From contig CACVKW010001504.1 in the NCBI GenBank assembly GCA_902749685.1, positions 1 to 64,000 of the forward strand: a stretch of 64,000 bases of DNA. Direction: 5' to 3'. Source of the DNA: Olavius sp. associated proteobacterium Delta 1 (lineage in GTDB: Bacteria > Desulfobacterota > Desulfobacteria > Desulfobacterales > JAFDCJ01). Positions 1-9,060 of this stretch are shown in pieces; positions within the stretch are counted from its first letter, which is position 1; each line of letters begins with the position of its first letter. The notes under the pieces are model-generated. The model was not told where the DNA came from. It was given only the letters and a program-made list of their open reading frames with translations, and did not search any database. Position numbers and translations under genes: made by a program.

Positions 1-103
1 CAGCATCAAGTATCAAGCATCCAGCATCTGCCCGGAAAAAGCAACGATCTCAGACATAACGGCCAGGCTTGATGACAAGAATTTATGCAACGTTAGGGTG
101 AAT

Positions 104-1318
104 TTAGTTAGACAGATCTTTGCCCCGCAACGCAAAGCTTGCGGTGCCGATAACTCCGAATAAGAAAGCTACCAGAAAATTTACCTGTGGTTCGATTAGC
201 CACAGGAAGGCTCCGCCGAAAGCTGCTATGGAAACGATCACATCGCGCATCAGGTAATAAAGGCCGAACATGGCTGCTTTTCTGTCTTCGGGCGCCAGGT
301 CCATAATAAGCGCTTTGCGGGTGGGTTCACCGAATTCTTTGAGCCCCCTTAAAATAAAGGCGAATGCCAGAAATTCAAATGATCCGGCGAAAAGAAGCGC
401 AAGCGGAAACAAGGTGAAAAATATAAATGTGATGACCACAAACGGTTTTTTGGTGCTGCGGTCCGCGAGATAGGCCACGGGAATGTAGACGAGCATTGCG
501 GTGGCCATCTCAATGCTGGTTAAAATACCGAACTGAAATGCGGTAACCGGCGCTTGGATGACCTTCATGCACCAGACAACGACAAAGGCATAGGGAATTT
601 GCTCACAAAACCGAACCAGAATATCGGAAACCAGCAACCGCCTTAAGGCCGGTGACATTTCACGAAAGAGGCGCAGGGGATTTTTTTCGGGTTTCTTGGA
701 TTGCGTGCGGTCGGATTCCCGGGCGGGATCTTCTGCGATCATTTTTTGCTGCATAACAGCGGCCAGGACCGCCAGGAGCAGTGCAACGACGAATGCCAGC
801 CGGACGCCATCTCTTTCGCCCCATATGCCGATAGACAAACCACCGATGATCGGCCCCAGCGCCATCGGAATTCGCCGCACCAGTGAATGCATGGAAACAC
901 CCATGGTGCGTTTGTTCATGGGCAGCATTCTGGCAACAAGGCTCATGGTCGCCGGCAGCGATATCGCAGACCAGGATAGAAAAAACAGGGCCCCCACCAG
1001 GACTGCCGGCCACGCCGGAATCAGGATGACCAACAAATATCCGAACATGGCAAACAGGTTGAAAACCAGCAGTGCTTTTTTGAATCCCATGCGGTCCGAA
1101 AGGTACCCGCCAGGAAAGGCGTACAATGCGGACATCAAATTATCAAGGCCGTTAAGCAACCCGATGACGATAGGACCTCCGCCCAGGGCAATCAGGTAAA
1201 TCGGCAGAAACCGCTCAGCCATCCGCTCGCCCATGCCAACCAGGATGACCATGAAAAGCATGCCGATGGTGCTGCGCTGCAAACCTAAAAAAGTTGATAA
1301 GCGTAGAATTTGATTCAT
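104..1318 (-). CDS. MFS transporter
   Basis: Probable major facilitator superfamily permease of about 404 residues with roughly twelve hydrophobic segments in the inner membrane. The loop after the second segment reads GGYLSDRMGFKK, which matches the MFS motif A between helices 2 and 3. A second, related loop (AYLADRSTKKP) follows in the C-terminal half, as expected of a two-fold repeat. The ATG at 1318 is preferred over an in-frame TTG at 1348, although neither has a clear Shine-Dalgarno. The gene lies downstream of a ChrB-like gene on the same strand, 217 bp away. The pairing suggests metal or oxyanion efflux, but the substrate cannot be read from the sequence. Confidence 0.85.
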   Translation of the reverse strand: MNQILRLSTFLGLQRSTIGMLFMVILVGMGERMAERFLPIYLIALGGGPIVIGLLNGLDNLMSALYAFPGGYLSDRMGFKKALLVFNLFAMFGYLLVILIPAWPAVLVGALFFLSWSAISLPATMSLVARMLPMNKRTMGVSMHSLVRRIPMALGPIIGGLSIGIWGERDGVRLAFVVALLLAVLAAVMQQKMIAEDPARESDRTQSKKPEKNPLRLFREMSPALRRLLVSDILVRFCEQIPYAFVVVWCMKVIQAPVTAFQFGILTSIEMATAMLVYIPVAYLADRSTKKPFVVITFIFFTLFPLALLFAGSFEFLAFAFILRGLKEFGEPTRKALIMDLAPEDRKAAMFGLYYLMRDVIVSIAAFGGAFLWLIEPQVNFLVAFLFGVIGTASFALRGKDLSN

Positions 1319-1534
1319 GTTGCTGGATTCGGCAGGCGCAGGGCTCAAGGCGCACGGCGCACGGTTTAAGGCAGATGAATCTGGCTCCTGGATACTGGTT
1401 TCTGGATGCGGGGTACTAAATGAGTTGATTGTGTTTCTATAATTAGGACCAATCCTTTAGACCTAATCAACCAGTCAACTAGGGGATAACTTAATAAACC
1501 AGTCAACTAATCAACTATTCAACGAGTCTACCAA

Positions 1535-1975
1535 TCAACTTTGCCTTTCCCTGGCCACTTCCAGCCGGCACCAGGCATACAGGGCGTCATAAACTTCAAA
1601 CTGCATTTCCAGGTTTGCCAGATCATCCGGGAACCTTACGCTGTAACCAACCGCGATTGCTTCAAGGCCGGCAGCGATCGGGTCGTTTTCCATCCGGTCA
1701 GTGTCCGCGGCATTAACGATTTTGGCCATTCGCAATAAGGCTTTATCGGTTAAACCATACTGCTGGATAATGACGTCAAACGTGCAAAGATCCCCCTGGT
1801 GATGAAGCTCTGCACCGGGGGTATCAAAAGCAATCGCCCCTTTTTGTTGGGCGATTTCCAACACCTTGCTTTTGGGTGCAAATAAAAATTCCGCATCGGA
1901 GTCTATAAAACGAGTTATCAACCATGGACAGGCGACCCTGTCCACGTGGACATGTGATCGAGTTATCCATTTCAT
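1535..1975 (-). CDS. ChrB C-terminal-domain protein
   Basis: A 146-residue protein that resembles the C-terminal domain of the chromate-resistance protein ChrB. It begins with a W-ITR-HVHVDRVACPWLI segment and continues with FLF, a DTPGAELHHQGD stretch and a NAADTD motif, all typical of the family. Full ChrB proteins are about twice this length, so this is the stand-alone C-terminal form. In other genomes this domain often neighbours MFS or ChrA transporters, as here. Its biochemical role is uncertain (it has been proposed to act as a regulator or reductase), so the chromate link is only by family name. Confidence 0.75.
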   Translation of the reverse strand: MKWITRSHVHVDRVACPWLITRFIDSDAEFLFAPKSKVLEIAQQKGAIAFDTPGAELHHQGDLCTFDVIIQQYGLTDKALLRMAKIVNAADTDRMENDPIAAGLEAIAVGYSVRFPDDLANLEMQFEVYDALYAWCRLEVARERQS

Positions 1976-2213
1976 GTTGAACTCCTAAAATAAGACAATA
2001 AGAGGGGTTTAAGGTTTAGGTTTCGGGTTTTATGATTCAAAGTGCAAGATTATAGGTGCAAAGCAAAAGAACAGAATCGGTCATATTGCCCCTTGCGAGC
2101 TTGAGCTAAATCACCAACAATTCTGATTTACACCCCTGTTAAAAGATAGCTTTTTTGATGAATTTTTCATCTTTGAGGAAAAAATTGTTCTTAGTAATTA
2201 AAATTTCCATTTA

Positions 2214-2843
2214 TCAATTAGCTTTTGTTTGAACTATGTTTAGATCCCTATATTCTCGATTAACATCGAAAAATGCAATCAAAATTATTACTATTAGAAG
2301 GATATCCATGAAAATTAATATCCACTTAAAGTAATTTAGATTTTGCATGCTTTCGATCAGAATGTATCCAACAGCTGATATTAAAATTGGTACGATAATT
2401 ATCAACCGGCCTAGATTGGGATAGGAAAGGACTTTTGAACTCTGCCTGAATTTGTGTTGAAAATCTTCCCACGTAAAAATATCATCTCTACCTAAAATAG
2501 TGCATATTTTGGGCCTAATTTCATTATGAAGGTAAAATGCTAATTTGATGACACAATCATCATGCCAGTTGTAAAGAAATACCAAGATAGTTTAAATTAT
2601 TGGGATAATCATTAAAACGAGACTGTTTGAAGCGCCAGATTTATCGGACCACAATCCAGCTATGACAGCGCCAATTAGTAGAACAAGATATTTTAAAATT
2701 GTATTTTTTTCTTTCAATCGCAAAATAATTTCTTCTCTAGTCAGCTCATAGTCTTTTAGATGGATACTTAATAATGATTCCTCAGAGTTATTTAATGATT
2801 TTTGTGCCATAACTTTGGACCTCGGGACTATTGTAAAGTTCAA
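2214..2843 (-). pseudogene. membrane protein gene with in-frame TAA
   Basis: Two short open frames lie in the same reading frame and are separated only by a TAA at 2592-2594 (codon 84) and a few codons. Read through, they give one 209-codon protein: a charged N-terminus with a helix near residues 30-50, two hydrophobic segments around residues 50-85, then an HNEIRPKI...WEDF soluble stretch and two more transmembrane segments. The central stretch reads like that of a small family of four-helix bacterial membrane proteins. The stop is ochre, so selenocysteine recoding does not explain it. A nonsense mutation or an assembly error is likelier. The ATG at 2843 overlaps the stop of the upstream lipoprotein gene in an ATGA, so both were one transcription unit. 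The function is unknown. Confidence 0.6.
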
Positions 2844-3580
2844 AACGCCTTCTTCCCCGTTTTTGCCCTTTGCTGTTCCTGTTCTTCTTTTTCTCTTCTT
2901 TCCGTATTATTGAGTAGTTTTAAATTGTCAGTATAATAAATCACGATTTGATGATCGATATTGCCGAATCGATCGGGTATGCGGGATACGATTAATATGT
3001 CGCCGTTTTTCTTCCAGAACAAAGATTTCCCATTTTCTTCTTTCCAATCGATGACTTCCGGCAGACCGTATTTTTCCTGCAGGGTTTCGACGGTATTTGC
3101 TTCATCCACTTTGAAGTTGATTTTGAATAGAATCGGAGTTTTGGTGTAATCTGAAAAAACAAGTTCAACAAGACTAAACGGCACATTTCTTTTCTGAGCG
3201 TAGCGATACATCAGCTTTACCGTATTGTGCTCAACCCTTTCTCCGGGTGGAGAGTTTAGTTTTTGATTAAGCGCCGCTAATTCCGGGAAATGCCTTTTTA
3301 AAAATCCGCGGTAGTTAATTTCTAAATCCAGAATACTACGGCGTTCGATCGCATCGCGACCAAGCTTGTTATTCAAATCACTCCTGACGCCTTTTGTTAA
3401 CTTAATCGTTTTTCCAAGGTCAAAAAACGTAAAACTTTCCGTATCAGTCGGCAGTGAAGATTGGTCGGCAGAGTCATGATTGTCACTGCAGGATACTAAG
3501 ATCGGCAGGGATGAGATTATAAATGCAATCCCTAAGCGTACCGTTTTGTGTGGCAAATTCCGAAGATTGATAAACTTCAT
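2840..3580 (-). CDS. predicted lipoprotein, unknown function
   Basis: A 246-residue protein with a lipoprotein signal: positive N-terminus, hydrophobic core and a LVSC lipobox ending at about Cys31. A Ser/Asp-rich linker follows. The mature part has no enzyme motif I recognise. It contains a segment resembling a substrate-recognition lobe (ETLQEKYGLPEVIDWKEENGK followed by LFWKKNGDILIV), which may be a small beta-rich domain. The C-terminus is Lys/Glu-rich. It overlaps the next (broken) membrane gene by four bases. Location is probably the outer or inner membrane, facing the periplasm. Confidence 0.7.
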   Translation of the reverse strand: MKFINLRNLPHKTVRLGIAFIISSLPILVSCSDNHDSADQSSLPTDTESFTFFDLGKTIKLTKGVRSDLNNKLGRDAIERRSILDLEINYRGFLKRHFPELAALNQKLNSPPGERVEHNTVKLMYRYAQKRNVPFSLVELVFSDYTKTPILFKINFKVDEANTVETLQEKYGLPEVIDWKEENGKSLFWKKNGDILIVSRIPDRFGNIDHQIVIYYTDNLKLLNNTERREKEEQEQQRAKTGKKAF

Positions 3581-3660
3581 TAGAAGACCTCAGATGATTG
3601 AATATTTACGATTGAATATTGAATATTCAATTTGCAATCTTCAATTCCGGCTTGTCCGGA

Positions 3661-4194
3661 TTAGGGTTTAGGTATACTTCCCATGAAAAAGGAATACCGG
3701 CCGGCCCGGCGGTCATCGAAATATTGTAATAGTGTTGCTTCAATTACGCGGAAGGCTATTTCTCCCCACGGGATATCGTTTTCACTAAACAATTTGACTT
3801 CAAGACTTTCTCTGCCTGCCTGGAAGCTGTTGCCTTTCAGTCGGGCCCGAAACATTAAATAAATCTGGTCTGCATGACAAATATTATATAACGCATATGG
3901 TGCCAAAATTTCAACCCTGGCCCGGGCTTCTTCGAGTGTCTCGCGTTTCGCGCCTGCGGCAACGGATTCTCCGTTTTCCAGATAGCCTGCCGGCAGTGTC
4001 CATTTTCCATAACCGGGCTCGATGGCACGACGGCATAGTAAAATTTGATCTTCCGTTTCCGGAATGCATCCGACCACCAGTTTGGGATTCTGATAGTGGA
4101 CCACACCGCATGATTCACAATAAAACCTCGAACGATCATCACCCGGCGGCGTCCGGTGTGTCATCGGCTGACCACAATTGCTGCAGAAGTTCAT
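3661..4194 (-). CDS. Nudix hydrolase with N-terminal zinc ribbon
   Basis: A 177-residue protein. Residues 1-30 form a zinc ribbon (CSNCG ... CESCG), and residues 35-160 a Nudix domain. The Nudix box is complete: GYLENGESVAAGAKRETLEE, with the RE and EE metal-binding positions intact. It should hydrolyse a nucleoside diphosphate linked to another moiety (ADP-ribose, NADH or similar), releasing a phosphorylated product in the cytoplasm. The zinc ribbon recalls NudC, but the protein is much shorter than NudC, so the substrate is left open. It stands alone, with about 75 bp on either side. Confidence 0.85.
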   Translation of the reverse strand: MNFCSNCGQPMTHRTPPGDDRSRFYCESCGVVHYQNPKLVVGCIPETEDQILLCRRAIEPGYGKWTLPAGYLENGESVAAGAKRETLEEARARVEILAPYALYNICHADQIYLMFRARLKGNSFQAGRESLEVKLFSENDIPWGEIAFRVIEATLLQYFDDRRAGRYSFFMGSIPKP

Positions 4195-4271
4195 TTAACA
4201 ATCCGATTTGGCTTATCAGAGCATATCATCATTTGACCGGCTTCCCATGGTCTACAGTTTATTAAATTCTC

Positions 4272-5117
4272 CTACAATCCCAACATGATATAATCAGCAT
4301 CCGATTGATCAATGGTTTCAGAATCGATTACGCCTTTTATTTCAGGCAGGATAACCGCATGGGAAACTTCTGAACGTTTGCGGATTTGTCTTGGAATGGC
4401 ATTTTTCTGCGCATGCCCGGTGCCGGTTAAAACGACAACCATTGCGTTCGGGTTTTTATTCAGGTAATCGAGCGCATTGATGGCCATCACCGTATCCCAC
4501 ACCAGTTGAGCCTCACAAAAATAGGTAAAATTAAGTTTGCCGTGGGTATGACCGCCAAAGGCTTTTTTAATGTAGTCCATGTATTCTTTATCAACCCGGC
4601 AGGCAATGTTCGACAGTTTGCCTTTTTGCTCTTTGTTAAGAGACTTAAATCCCTGGCGTGACACTTGCCGGGTAATATCCCGCGATACATTGAGCCCGAT
4701 CAACGGTATCTTCTTTTTTCGGGCGTAGTCAAAAATCACACGGTAATTTTCCCAGGAATACCCCCAATTGTCGTAAAATATTTCCAGAAAATCTTTTTCG
4801 TCGATATTACCGGCCACCCATCGATCCAGCGTCTGCTGGCTGTCACTGCGGAACATTTCCAGCCCGATAGCCACCTGAGTACCTGACTCTTTGAGCGTCC
4901 GTATGACATCCACCTGAGCCTCGTGGTGGTTTATATTACTGTGGTGCTCGCCAACGAGAATGATCCGATTTTTTTTGAGGTCGGAAATTGCATCGGAGAT
5001 GACCAGTTCTTTATTATTTTGGAGATCATATATCCGGTGGGTTAAATGCGCCTGTACTGCTTCCAGCACGCCGAATAATACGACCACAGATAATATAATT
5101 GTAAAAATGCGCTTCAT
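4272..5117 (-). CDS. ChaN/Tiki-superfamily lipoprotein-like protein
   Basis: A 281-residue secreted protein of the ChaN family (haem-binding / Tiki-like fold). The family signature is clear: ILVGEHHSNINHHEAQ near residue 50, GLEMF...LDRW near residue 80, and NWGYSWENYRVIFDYAR near 120. A late TGTGHAQKNAIP motif supplies the second conserved histidine. The ATG at 5117 is chosen because it follows an AAGGATAT Shine-Dalgarno and starts directly with a signal peptide (MKRIFTIILSVVVLFG...). A longer frame upstream has no such support. ChaN of Campylobacter binds haem, while Tiki relatives are metalloproteases, so the activity here is open. Confidence 0.82.
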   Translation of the reverse strand: MKRIFTIILSVVVLFGVLEAVQAHLTHRIYDLQNNKELVISDAISDLKKNRIILVGEHHSNINHHEAQVDVIRTLKESGTQVAIGLEMFRSDSQQTLDRWVAGNIDEKDFLEIFYDNWGYSWENYRVIFDYARKKKIPLIGLNVSRDITRQVSRQGFKSLNKEQKGKLSNIACRVDKEYMDYIKKAFGGHTHGKLNFTYFCEAQLVWDTVMAINALDYLNKNPNAMVVVLTGTGHAQKNAIPRQIRKRSEVSHAVILPEIKGVIDSETIDQSDADYIMLGL

Positions 5118-5227
5118 TTTAATATCCTTCGATACTGGGCTCTCGATACTCGATGCTCGATAAGGTCCAACAACTCCCGCCGTCGCCACCCAGGGCGTGA
5201 CTTCCTACTTCAATTTATTCCACCTTC

Positions 5228-7330
5228 TCACTGCCCTTGATCCCATTCATGGATCAGCGGCGATTGTTCCACCGGCCAAAATCCCTTAGCCTGATTTTTG
5301 CCGCTTTGAAAGGCGAGATAACTGTATTTGCCATAATGTGTGATTTTTGCGGCCACAATCTCAGCATATTTCGTCGACAACGGCATGAACAGGGCGGTAA
5401 TACGATTTTTCGCATAGGGATGATTAAACACCCCAAAAAAAGCATCGGACGACTTGTCATATACCGATTTTTCAAGTGAAAAAGATTTGGCTCGGATGTC
5501 GACTGCGGCTGGAATATTTTTTAAGAAATCTGCCGACCGGGGGCGTCCGATTATCAAAATGTCGTTTTCAGCCAGCCGTTGCCGGTTCAATTCATCTTCA
5601 GTAATAAATTTATTGTGTTTCAGGCCCAATGAAAGGGCCAGCGTTCTGGCGGCTTTCTCCAGAGCAGGATTCAGTTGATCGGACAGAACGGTTACCACCG
5701 ACGATGAACTTTTTAGGGCATTGACGGCCGGCGGTATTTCCGCTGGGGCTAGCCGTCTAAAAATATCATTAGCGGGATCGGCCGTGAGTTTCAGGGGCGG
5801 ATCGGCGCTGTTCAGCTCAAAAAATGTCACCTGGTCGGATACGCTTATTTTTCGTGTAATTGTCTGTTGCCCGGTTTCAAGTGCCAGCGTTAAGGAAAAG
5901 TCATAAAAGGGCAGATCCTGGGTGATTTTTCCGGTGACTTGCCAGCTGTTACCGGTGTGGTTCGCCGAAACGGCATCCAGGGAAATGCGTGGGGCACCCT
6001 TGCGGTAGACCCACTGGTCAAAGAAATTCTGCAGGGATTGTTTTCCCCGGTTTTCAAAGGTCCGCTGCAGGTCGGACCAGGAGGTCTGCCGGAACAGGCG
6101 GGCCCGATACAGATCGCGCAAGCTTCCCCAGAAGGCTTCTTCACCGATCAACTGCCGGATCATATGGAAGACCATGGCACTTTTGTCATAGCCGATGGTC
6201 TTGGTGACCGGATTGTAGCGACTCTGAAACTGGCTCAGCGCAAAATCATTGTCCGGCCGGACGAGCGTTGCAAAGTTTCTCAACCACTGTCGCCTTGCAT
6301 CCAGGGCCGCTTTTTCTGATTTCATTTCCTTAAACAGATAATCCGCCACATATGACGTTAAGCCTTCACTCCAGTTGCCCGTGTCGTAATCTACATATAC
6401 ACCGTTTCCCCACCAGCAGTGAGCTATTTCATGCCCCAGGCTGGTATGAACGATAAACGGCAATCGCAGCACCGTTCCTCCCATCAATGTGTAGGAAGGA
6501 AAACCGAATCCGGTCGGGAAGAAGTTTTCAACTACGGCGAATTTTTGAAAGGGATATGTACCGAATAGATCCGAATAAAGGGCAATATAGCCGGCGGTGG
6601 CACGCAGGTATGAGGCGGCCAGATGCTGGTTTTGTGGTAACAGGTAGGTTGCCGCCGTCACCTGGCCCACTGATTTTTCCTCAACCACATAACGGGCAAC
6701 TGACAGAGCCAGACCCCGGACCGGATAATCCACTTCCCAGATGGATATGGTTTTTCCGTTTTCGGTTAAATGCCCCCGGGAGCGGCCCGCAGTGACGGCA
6801 ATCAATCCGGCCGGAGCATCGACTGTGACCCGATAAGTTGCCTGGCCGTTTATCAGTTCAGGATACCATCCGGCACCGGCCAGCAAGAAACTGCCCTTGG
6901 GCGAGATCGTTCCGGTTACCCCATAACCGGGGTTTTCCGTGTTTACGGGACGCAGCGGAACCGGATCGTCAAAAATCCCGCTATAATGAATTCTGATTTG
7001 CAATTCAGCGGCTTGTTCTTGGGGCTCAAGGTATAGCAGCAAACGGCCGCTATTGAATTCAAAATCACGCGGATCACCGCCCACCATAACTTTGATCTGA
7101 GTCAGATTTTCCGAAACACGGAAAGCCAGAATTCCGGTATCATCTGTTTGAACCGTGATATCATCCCTGCCGATCAGCTTCATTTCCGCCGGAACCAGTT
7201 CGATATGAAGGTGGTGCGCCGCACTTAGAGCGGCAGCCTGTGAAGCTGCGGTAGAGGCAAATAGAGCTAAAAATGCTGCCAAAAACATTAAACAGCGTTT
7301 AAATGGTGATATATTTGGATGTTTCTTCAT
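5228..7330 (-). CDS. M1-family metallopeptidase, secreted
   Basis: A 700-residue protein with an N-terminal signal peptide (hydrophobic residues 12-33). Residues 40-450 match the M1 aminopeptidase fold. The zinc motif is HEIAH at about 300-304, with the third ligand Glu near 322 in NWSEGLTSYVADY, and a Tyr (YDKSAMVFHMI) where M1 enzymes keep the transition-state Tyr. The canonical GAMEN substrate loop is replaced by FGFPSYTLMGG, as in divergent M1 relatives. The last ~200 residues form an extra domain without recognised motifs (DILIIGRPRS). It probably works in the periplasm or at the surface on peptides. It stands alone in its transcription unit. Confidence 0.85.
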   Translation of the reverse strand: MKKHPNISPFKRCLMFLAAFLALFASTAASQAAALSAAHHLHIELVPAEMKLIGRDDITVQTDDTGILAFRVSENLTQIKVMVGGDPRDFEFNSGRLLLYLEPQEQAAELQIRIHYSGIFDDPVPLRPVNTENPGYGVTGTISPKGSFLLAGAGWYPELINGQATYRVTVDAPAGLIAVTAGRSRGHLTENGKTISIWEVDYPVRGLALSVARYVVEEKSVGQVTAATYLLPQNQHLAASYLRATAGYIALYSDLFGTYPFQKFAVVENFFPTGFGFPSYTLMGGTVLRLPFIVHTSLGHEIAHCWWGNGVYVDYDTGNWSEGLTSYVADYLFKEMKSEKAALDARRQWLRNFATLVRPDNDFALSQFQSRYNPVTKTIGYDKSAMVFHMIRQLIGEEAFWGSLRDLYRARLFRQTSWSDLQRTFENRGKQSLQNFFDQWVYRKGAPRISLDAVSANHTGNSWQVTGKITQDLPFYDFSLTLALETGQQTITRKISVSDQVTFFELNSADPPLKLTADPANDIFRRLAPAEIPPAVNALKSSSSVVTVLSDQLNPALEKAARTLALSLGLKHNKFITEDELNRQRLAENDILIIGRPRSADFLKNIPAAVDIRAKSFSLEKSVYDKSSDAFFGVFNHPYAKNRITALFMPLSTKYAEIVAAKITHYGKYSYLAFQSGKNQAKGFWPVEQSPLIHEWDQGQ

Positions 7331-7943
7331 TCGATTATAATTAGGGTCTTAAATTTAAAGTTTTGCCCTCCAGAGCGGATCTACGACATTTTTGATGAAA
7401 ATTATTCTCGCAAAGTCGCAAAGCACGCAAAGGTAAAGCAATAATTAAATCTTGGCGTCTTGGCTTGAGACCTTTTCGGCTCCGGTTTATCCGAATTAGG
7501 ACATAGATTTACAAAAACCCAGGTTGAGCGATTCAAGGTTCCGGCTTCCATTGATTTATCTTTTTAGAACAATTTAAGTACGATGGAGGATATGTCAAAG
7601 GTTGATCGCGGGAATAAAAACGGCCGAAAACAGATCCGGCGTTTGGTGCTCATGCCTGAAAATAACCTGTTCGGTCGTGAGCTCGGGGCCGAACGGCTCG
7701 TTGCAGGCTAATCCGCGCAACCTAGAATCAGTCATATTGACTTTCCAAGCTATCGCTTTAATTTATAACCTGATCATGTTCAAAAAGCCCGGATCCGAAG
7801 CCGCTGAAAGCGAAGTTCAATTTAAATACTTAAACCGATGGGAACACTAAATAATTGCAAAAAGATTTGGAAATATTATCTTTTTGCGCTTTGTCACTTT
7901 GGCCTTTGGGTAACCCATGGGTGAATTTGTTTAGGAGAAAATT
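7331..7943. other. intergenic region 612 bp
   Basis: This spacer separates divergently transcribed genes (M1 peptidase and TPR protein). It contains AT-rich repeat-like text near 7400-7500 and one small open frame with a good ribosome site at 7592-7711, listed separately. An alternative, longer frame at 7602-7850 has no ribosome site and is probably spurious. I see no RNA gene. Confidence 0.6.
7592..7711 (+). CDS. candidate small protein, 39 residues
   Basis: A short frame starts at an ATG six bases behind a strong GGAGG (7585-7589) and ends in TAA at 7709-7711. The product is basic at the N-terminus (SKVDRGNKNGRKQIRRLVL) and ends in MPENNLFGRELGAERLVAG. I recognise no family. The ribosome site and the balanced composition argue for translation, but it could also be the remains of a longer gene. 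Confidence 0.4.
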   Translation: MSKVDRGNKNGRKQIRRLVLMPENNLFGRELGAERLVAG

Positions 7944-8582
7944 ATGGCGAAAAATAAGCAAAAAGATAATGCTCAGTATGTTCGCAAAGAAACTTTCTGG
8001 CTGGGCGCACTTTTGGCCCTGGCGGTGGGCTTTTTCGGCGGAGTGATGTTTGCTGTGCTAAAATCCGATTCGGGAGCCATACCGGGCAGGCCTCAAGCCC
8101 AGGCACCGCAAGCACAGGTTGCCACGCCCGCTCGACCCAATATGATTGCGTCACTTGAAGATGAAACCGCCAAAAATCCACAGAATACGAAAGCATGGGT
8201 TCAGCTGGGAAACGAATATTTTGATTCCAGTCAGCACGAAAAGGCCATCTGGGCTTACCGCAAAGCTTTGGAACTGGATTCTAACAATGCCAATGTCTGG
8301 ACCGATCTGGGTGTCATGTATCGGCGCAGCGGCAAACCGCAAGAAGCCCTGCAAGCATTTGATAAAGCCATCGAGGTAGATCCCAAACATGAGCCTTCGC
8401 GGTTAAACAAAGGAATCGTGCTCCTGCACGATATGCAGAATTTTGACGGCGCCATTGCGGCCTGGGAAGCACTGCTGGCAGTAAACCCCATTGCCATGGC
8501 GCCCACCGGACGCTCGGTGGATGAAATGATTCAGCAGATGAAGAAGCAAAGGGGCCAGATGGGGCAGGGAACGGCTCAATAG
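7944..8582 (+). CDS. membrane-anchored TPR protein
   Basis: A 212-residue protein with a lysine-rich start, a single transmembrane helix at about residues 20-42 (FWLGALLALAVGFFGGVMFA), a Pro/Gln/Ala linker, and two to three tetratricopeptide repeats from residue 80 to 190 (WVQLGNEYFDSSQHEKAIWAY, WTDLGVMYRRSGKPQEALQAF, and a third diverged copy). AGGAGA lies seven bases before the ATG. TPR domains of this type act as protein-docking platforms, often in cytochrome biogenesis (CcmH/NrfG-like) or envelope complexes, but nothing nearby tells which. Confidence 0.85.
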   Translation: MAKNKQKDNAQYVRKETFWLGALLALAVGFFGGVMFAVLKSDSGAIPGRPQAQAPQAQVATPARPNMIASLEDETAKNPQNTKAWVQLGNEYFDSSQHEKAIWAYRKALELDSNNANVWTDLGVMYRRSGKPQEALQAFDKAIEVDPKHEPSRLNKGIVLLHDMQNFDGAIAAWEALLAVNPIAMAPTGRSVDEMIQQMKKQRGQMGQGTAQ

Positions 8583-8670
8583 TTTACTGAGTTCGTTGGG
8601 TTTGTTGAGTTTATTGAGTTGGATGATTAAGGAAGGCGAAAGGTAAAAGGATAAAGGTTAAAGGTGAAAG

Positions 8671-8708
8671 GGTGTAGGGTGTAGGGTATAGGGTTTAGGG
8701 TGTAAGGC
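8671..8708. repeat. degenerate tandem repeat
   Basis: Seven-base units of the form GGGTGTA/GGGTATA/GGGTTTA follow each other. A sister array of the same wording lies at 63582-63645, behind fdhA. Confidence 0.7.
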
Positions 8709-8823
8709 GATATGAATTGATTGTTTGATTGAATTTCGTCATAATTTACATAATTGAGGGATCGGGTAGTTTTTCATGCCGATCCGCTCCGTGGATAATC
8801 GCCACCGAAATCGCATGAACTCG

Positions 8824-8950
8824 ACCCTAAGGGTTCGTAATGAATGAACAGGAATCAAAATGAATACGGAATATTGTGGGCAACACCGGGATTGGATGCT
8901 AAAATAACACCGTCGTGCAAAGCTGTTCATTCATAACGATCCCTAATGGT
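8824..8950. mobile_element. MITE-like element, ~127 bp
   Basis: Imperfect terminal inverted repeats of about 27 bp: 8824-8850 (ACCCTAAGGGTTCGTAATGA and on) and, reverse-complemented, 8924-8950. They match at about 23 of 27 positions. The ~73-bp interior codes for nothing evident. The left repeat is also the right half of a ~69-bp sequence (8793-8861) found again at 38035-38103. This looks like a non-autonomous element or a hairpin-forming dispersed repeat; no transposase is present in the window. Confidence 0.45.
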
Positions 8951-9038
8951 CTCAGACAGCATCCGATTCCGCTGCCGATCATCCACTCCGCTAATTTCCT
9001 GGGCTTCTGATAAAAACTTCGCAATCCCTTGATATGAA

Positions 9039-9060
9039 TTTTTCAGGGCGGATCAATTAT
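9039..9060 (+). repeat. 21-bp dispersed intergenic motif, copy 1
   Basis: TTTTTCAGGGCGGATCAATTA. It overlaps the stop codon of hslO. Other copies lie at 36432-36452 (+), 41430-41450 (-) and 43363-43383 (-). Confidence 0.65.

Larger units (their letters stand above)
8583..9052. other. intergenic region with repeats
   Basis: A 470-bp spacer between convergent genes. It holds a word-like tandem array (GGGTGTAGGGTATAGGG variants, 8671-8708), then a MITE-like inverted-repeat element (8824-8950, listed separately) that overlaps a ~69-bp dispersed repeat. The 21-bp repeat motif begins at 9039. No gene is credible here. Confidence 0.6.

Noticed and set aside
2592-2594. Interruption of the membrane gene as a third selenocysteine site
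   Set aside because: The codon is TAA, not TGA, and no Cys is expected there.
7602-7850. 82-residue forward frame in the spacer before the TPR gene
   Set aside because: No ribosome site, poor composition, and it overlaps a better-supported short frame in another phase.
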